From Amphiduros pacificus (taxonomy: Eukaryota > Annelida > Polychaeta > Phyllodocida > Hesionidae), in the NCBI GenBank assembly GCA_949316495.1, contig OX439009.1, positions 17,922,701 through 17,986,700 of the forward strand: a stretch of DNA of 64,000 nucleotides, written 5' to 3'. Position numbers and translations under genes: made by a program. The notes under the pieces were generated by a model. The model was not told the origin of the DNA, did not search any database, and saw only the letters and a list, made by a program, of their open reading frames with translations. Each line of letters opens with the position of its first letter. Positions within the stretch are counted from its first letter, which is position 1. Shown here piece by piece: positions 59,201 to 64,000 of the stretch.

Positions 59201-62200
59201 TTAGGCCAAACCAAAAACAGGTAAAATAAACAAAATATTCACCTCCTTCATCAGACTTATCAAGCCCAGCTGGAAATAATTAGAGCAAGAGTCTGTTCTT
59301 AATCTAACAAATAACTTGATGCAGCCTTAAAGTATCCAAAAAATTGAATTTAATCTAAAAGATCATTCATGGAGTGGAATGAGAGAGGCTGCAATATCTG
59401 ATAACAAGACAAGCTTATAAGACTGGCAGTCATAATTAGCAAACTCTTCAGGTATAGCTCCTTAAGGCAAGACAAAAATCTTGTTTCTAATTTCCTCCCC
59501 AACCTTGGTCAAAACCAGTGACCTTAAATTGTCTTTAAAGGTGAAGTCATAATCTCTGCAATGAATAACATGTAAATTTGTATTTTATGTATGTTACAAT
59601 TCTCATTGTATTTGATCATACTGTTTTTTATTTATTTTTTTATTTATCTATTTTTTGGGGGGTTCCATGTTATCAGAAACAAGTTTTTCTATGTGGTAAT
59701 GGATAAACACGACTGAACAGACCAAATAAGTTCACATGTTATCCTCATATGGCCCACTGTGATCAAACACAGATGTTTTGTGACCAAACTATGATGGGAT
59801 ATTTGGCCACTTTCTGCGTAGCTAAATAATTGTTTGGCCCCCATTAATTCTTAATCCACTATTTTAATGGGTGAACTGAGAAATGGACAATCGTTTTCTT
59901 CATATTTCACGGGAGAATAAACCACAAGTGAAAAATGAACAAGAAAATTGTTTATATCTCATTATTCCCGATCAATTGTTCTGTTTCATGCAAATGACAT
60001 CAAAATGTGATCTATGGGAAATATATACAGACATATGAGCAATTATTATGGGATATACTGGAAAGGAAAACTCAATGCATTGCAACATAAAAAAAATAGA
60101 CTATTCAATATAAGAACAAAAAACGCATTCACTAAATTAAAGGAAACATTTGTCGACACAAGATGCAACTGGTATTTGACAATTGCCTCCAACACTATAT
60201 ATATATATATATATATATATCTAAATTACTAATACTAATACTAATACAGACAAGCCATGCATGTATGCAAATATATATATGTACCAAAGTTGAGACTGCA
60301 AGGCTATCATAAAATTTGTCTCGAATTTACAAAATGACTCTGTTCCATTCTGAAATCAAACAGCAGAAATATTTTTTTTAATCAAATTATAATACTGCAT
60401 ATTAAACAGTACTGTATACTGAAAACAAATATCTAGAACATTTACTTTTGAAATTCCATGTGTGGAGTCATTAAAGCTTAAGTTCAACATGTATTTATAT
60501 TTTTTTTTATCAATATCATGTGAAATTTCATGTATAAATTCATTAAAGCTTACATGCGTTTATGAATTTGTCTTTTCTGACTGAAGAAGTATATTCTTCA
60601 AGGAGAGAACATTTCTTATCTAAATTGCTTTGAATAAGAGACCAAATATTATGATGCAGTTATTACAAGGTAGTGAAGCGAAGCTTGACATAAAAGCCTT
60701 GATACCATATGTGCAATGCCTAATGCAGTCTCTTTCAGTGTTCACCTGTATGTGTCAATTTTGAGATATTTTCACTGTTAAGATTGCAGAGTTTTTTTAT
60801 ATTTGTGCCAAAATTAGAATTGCAAACTATGGGAAACTCATCCATCACAATACATAATGTGCCAAATTTTCAATCAGCTAAAAATGCCAAAGGTGATGTG
60901 TTGATTCACTCGTGAAAGTCATCGTGAACAGCAAAATGCATACATGGAAATACCTGCATTGCTCAGTATGGTGCAAAGAGAAAAGTTACAGACTGCATTA
61001 CAAGCTGCATGAAGCAATGTACTTAAGCAAATAGTTTAGAAACAATGAGGTACTATTCTATAGAGAACAAGATGAGGTATATATTGGGCAGGTTGTAAGC
61101 TAGAGGATTGCAGGTACAAACATATACAGCAGATACAGCAAATTAGGAAAGATTTAGTTTCTAGTGTGGCCAAAATGGAGAATATTCATTGAGCATAATA
61201 CACACATGCAAAATATGTTTGAGATTCTAATAGAAAGTTTTTGAAATCAAGAATTCCATTGAAAATTTACATCCAATATGTATGTGAACTTATTTCTGGT
61301 ATGTAATTTCAATCCTGTAACCCTAATGAAGTACCTAATGCATTGTTAAATGTACTAGAAACCTGACAAAATCCAAATAATACTCATCACAAAATATTCC
61401 CAGTACCTTCAGCATGTATACATGCTAATGAAGTGAAAGGGGTGGCATGAAAAAAAATAATTAAGGCAATAATGGTCAAGGATTGGCTACTTCCATTAAG
61501 CAGAGTACTTCTTCCTAAAATTAGTTTTTTTTCACATTGAAAAAATATCAAACATTGACTGTTGAACTCATCTTTAAAAAGCATAATTCCTTTAATTTGA
61601 GAATATAAATCATGAAATCTATTGGAGTATATTTTTATTTATCTATTTGCTTAGAGCAGTGCTGCATTTCACAGTACTAATGAATTTCACTAATTCATTA
61701 CTCTGCTAATTAAGCTAATTAGTAACAATAGACAAACATTTTATATTGTGCCAAACCAAATGCAAACCTGTGTTAGTTTTATTATACTGTGCTGTCAAGT
61801 TCTTGGTGCAAAACAAAAACACATAATAATTTGTTGTTGAAAAGGGTCCAAATACATTTTCTTTAATTCTGAAAACTTGATATTCTGAAAACCTTTATTA
61901 CCAGAATTTGTTGTACTTTAAAAAGGCTTGACCACCAACAACATATATATCTACATCTACATCTACTTTGTATTTTCCATATAGAAATAAATATATCTAA
62001 CAACTCAAACAAACACACTTAGATTTAATTTCTAGCAGTAAGACAATAAAATGTAAGTAAAGCAGTAAGTACCAAGCTTAAGATCATGAGGTGAATGTAG
62101 AGGAGGCAATATTAGCAGAAGCCGATTGTGAGGCAGTCATGTGACCAGAGGAAGTCATGTGACCAGAGGGGCCAGTCATGTGACCAGAGGGTCCGGTCAT

Positions 62201-62854
62201 GTGACCAGACGAGGAGTGCCTTGGCAGGTGAGTGTTGCTGGAGTCGGCCGCGATGGCCGCGGCAGGAGAACAGTTCACGTACCTGTGAAGCCACTGCTGA
62301 CACACGGTGGCGATCAGAAGGAATGTTACGCAGCATTTGAATATCACAGACATCGATAGATTCTGTAAAAAAAAATACCTAAAATATTTTCTAAGGTAAT
62401 CAAGTGTTTTAATATGATTAAGAAGTATACACAGTACACAAATGTTTGCCTTCAATAACATGATTAAGCCTTTTTGTTGCTTTGAATCTGTGTTGTTGTT
62501 TTTTTTTTAAAGATTATCCATGACTAAAAAAGGATAAATGAGAGAATTTAATATATTTCCTAATATCTGAAATGGCTGACCTAAACAGGCCAATAATTTA
62601 AAATTTTATGTTTTGTGTTTGCATAAGCATAATATCATAATGTATATCCACGCCAAATATGAAGAACCTAGTAAACGGAAAAAGTCCACATTCAAGTTTT
62701 TAAAGCCAGACAAACAACTGAAGGGGATCACAATTCCATATATTAATATAAAAAACATTGGATGAAGTAAATATAGGATAACATACCTGTGTTAAAATTA
62801 CAACTACTATTAAATTTAGTGGGACTCTGAAGAAATTCATGATTGTTGCTCTGG
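53096..62854 (-). CDS. MFSD5: Molybdate-anion transporter, MFSD5-like, 3' part of gene
   Basis: Three exons on the minus strand, phase-compatible: 62787-62854, 62283-62362, 53096-53219. The first reads RATIMNFFRVPLNLIVVVIL, the signature near the C-terminus of MFSD5/MOT2 molybdate transporters (human FRVPLHSLACLGLL, remembered). The second adds a last hydrophobic helix (VIFKCCVTFLLIATVC). The third gives a hydrophilic cytosolic tail (AENAPPLPQKLPLPQHEESA, stop at 53096-53098). MFSD5 is a polytopic membrane protein; its earlier helices must be encoded beyond the right edge. The 9-kb last intron is full of repeats. The second exon can also read through its donor to a different C-terminus. Confidence 0.72.
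53727..54483 (+). mobile_element. SINE family A (copy 5), split by a MITE
   Basis: Diverged head (CACGGCCTGTGGTGTAGTTG, GTCGTGGGTCAATCTACGGC) up to about 53848. The body resumes at 54340 (GCTGAGGCCCATGCC) and runs to an A-rich tail. It lies in the MFSD5-like intron. Confidence 0.9.
53849..54336. mobile_element. MITE, 488 bp, nested in the SINE
   Basis: The ends are inverted: TACTGTATACAGACAAATTT on the left and, reversed, TACTGTATACAGAGAAAAAT on the right, both followed by TTCGCG-type sequence, giving imperfect terminal repeats of over 25 bp. TTA flanks both sides (53846-53848, 54337-54339), fitting a PIF/Harbinger-type TWA duplication. A TA duplication with shorter ends is also possible. 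No transposase is encoded. Confidence 0.88.
55885..56490. repeat. 25-bp minisatellite
   Basis: About 24 units of CTTATACCTGTGACCAGTCT plus GGTGT, in the MFSD5-like intron. On the minus strand each unit contains CACAGGTATAAG, a donor-like motif. Confidence 0.95.
57412..58105. repeat. 21-bp minisatellite
   Basis: About 32 units of CTGCTGCCCCACTGGATGAA plus A. All long frames across it (QFHPVGQ, DETAAPL and others) are repeat artefacts. Confidence 0.97.
58168..58325. repeat. 40-bp tandem repeat
   Basis: Three and a half units of GCCAGTATTACTGTTATACT plus GGACCTTGTAAATAAACTGT. Confidence 0.9.
58560..62080. other. Intronic DNA of the MFSD5-like gene, no further feature
   Basis: AT-rich; includes an (AT)n tract at 60196-60220. 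No exon, RNA gene or recognised transposon was seen. Confidence 0.4.
62084..62362 (-). CDS. MFSD5: MFSD5-like exon, including read-through C-terminus
   Basis: Acceptor TTTTTTTACAG. The spliced form ends at 62283 (TTCACAG/GTACGTG). If that donor is skipped the frame stays open to TGA at 62084-62086, adding a Ser/Thr-rich tail with RYVNCSPAAAIAADSS and SGHMTGP repeats. The read-through part is locally GC-rich. Which end is used needs transcripts. Confidence 0.6.
   Translation of the reverse strand, partial: NLSMSVIFKCCVTFLLIATVCQQWLHRYVNCSPAAAIAADSSNTHLPRHSSSGHMTGPSGHMTGPSGHMTSSGHMTASQSASANIASSTFTS
62787..62854 (-). CDS. MFSD5: MFSD5-like exon with FFRVPLN signature
   Basis: Acceptor ACCTTTCAG, donor ACACAG/GTATGT. 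68 nt coding RATIMNFFRVPLNLIVVVIL and TQ, with a 2-nt split codon at its start. Joined to 62362 in phase 0. Confidence 0.72.
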
Positions 62855-63227
62855 CTGAAAGGTAAACAGAAAACATATGAGCTTCAAGGAATATTAAACC
62901 AATTATTTTAAGTATTCTGGGAATATTCATTCAATTCATAAGTATAAATGGAATATTTTTTTTAAATCAGTGAATAATGGAGCAATTTTATGAGTATTCA
63001 AAGGAAATGGTCAACTCATTTCAGAGAACGTTGAATCAATATACAGATACAAGTATGGGACTAAATCTATGATGATAATAGTAAATGTTATATATTCCTG
63101 TAAATAATATTAGCATTATACTTTTTATTCATATAAAATTTTAATTTTCAAATTTCCTAATGTTTTCATTCTCAGTACTGTATATATTAATTATATCATA
63201 TATTATTTCTCAGTATTGTCATTTAAA

Positions 63228-64000
63228 AAGCAATAGAAAGTTGGTCACCATAATAGAGGCGATCAATAGAAAGTTGCCCACCATAATAAAGGTGGTCAAT
63301 AGAAAGTTACCCACCATAATAAAGGTGGTCAATAGAAAGTTACCCACCATAATAAAGGTGGTCAATAGAAAGTTGCCCACCATAATAAAGGTGGTCAATA
63401 GAAAGTTGCCCACCATAATAAAGGTGGTCAATAGAAAGTTACCCACCATAATAAAGGTGGTCAATAGAAAGTTGCCCACCATAATAGAGGCGATCAATAG
63501 AAAGTTGCCCACCATAATAAAGGTGGTCAATAGAAAGTTACCCACCATAATAAAGGTGGTCAATAGAAAGTTGCCCACCATAATAAAGGTGGTCAATAGA
63601 AAGTTGCCCACCATAATAAAGGTGGTCAATAGAAATTTGCCCACCATAATAGAGGCGGTCAATAGAAAGTTGACGACCATAATAATGGTGGTCAATAGAA
63701 AGTTGCCCACCATAATAAAGGTGGTCAATAGAAAGTTGCCCACCATAATAGAGGCGGTCAATAGAAAGTTGCCCACCATAATAAAGGTGGTCAATAGAAA
63801 GTTGCCCACCATAATAAAGGTGGTCAATAGAAAGTTGCCTACCATAATAAAGGTGGTCAATAGAAAGTTGCCTACCATAATAAAGGTGGTCAATAGAAAG
63901 TTGCCCACCATAATAAAGGTGGTCAATAGAAAGTTGCCCACCATAATAAAGGTGGTCAATAGAAAGTTGCCTACCATAATAAAGGTGGTCAATAGAAAGT
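63228..64000. repeat. 33-bp minisatellite, continues past the right edge
   Basis: About 23 units of GTCAATAGAAAGTTGCCCAC plus CATAATAAAGGTG. CCACC and GGTGG flank an AT core, so single strands could form hairpins. The minus frame reads TTFIMVGNFLL in 11-residue blocks, open for 257 codons because 33 is divisible by three. I do not call it a gene. Confidence 0.95.

Noticed and set aside
62112-62336. Alternative frame beginning MLRNIPSDRHRV
   Set aside because: The other frame joins the FFRVPLN exon in phase and continues in phase to the 53219 exon; this one does not.
63219-63992. 257-codon membrane-like protein (TTFIMVGNFLL repeats)
   Set aside because: Explained by a 33-bp stop-free minisatellite; annotated as repeat only.

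Overview
This is an AT-rich animal genome window with long introns, many minisatellites, non-LTR retrotransposons ending in (AAT)n or (TAGATG)n, and tRNA-derived SINEs ending in CAAACAAACAAA. The SINE tail type and a DBH/tyramine-hydroxylase-type gene point to a lophotrochozoan, most likely a mollusc. That assignment is an inference, because no species marker is present.

Layout. 1-15.9 kb is a transposon graveyard: a tyrosine-recombinase remnant, pieces of several LINE clades, and one nearly full-length LINE (9.7 to about 15.9 kb, minus strand) whose ORF1 carries a coiled coil and a KH domain and which two SINEs have entered. 16.4-19.5 kb holds a decayed plus-strand kringle + WSC (Kremen-type) gene fragment. 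20.85-41.02 kb, minus strand, is a complete dopamine/tyramine beta-hydroxylase gene. I reconstructed 12 coding exons (594 codons) with GT-AG introns and compatible phases at every junction; all six copper ligands are present. 41-53 kb is intergenic, with tandem repeats, a second truncated copy of the 9.7-kb LINE, a DNA transposon remnant and a CpG-rich patch near 43.5 kb. 53.1-62.9 kb, minus strand, holds the last exons of an MFSD5-type molybdate-anion transporter; the rest of that gene lies beyond the right edge.

Most striking observation. Several minisatellites in the DBH gene are amplifications of its own exon-intron junctions. The donors of exons 2, 7 and 8 and the acceptor of exon 10 have each been multiplied into arrays whose every unit repeats a splice site with adjoining sequence, giving dozens of decoy splice sites inside one gene. 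Next to exon 8 the unit is 27 nt (9 codons) and the reading frame stays open through the array, so use of a downstream donor would add whole 9-residue blocks. A further array abuts the exon 11 donor and carries repeated TGACGTCA (CRE) palindromes. Everything here is read by eye; no alignments or database searches were run.
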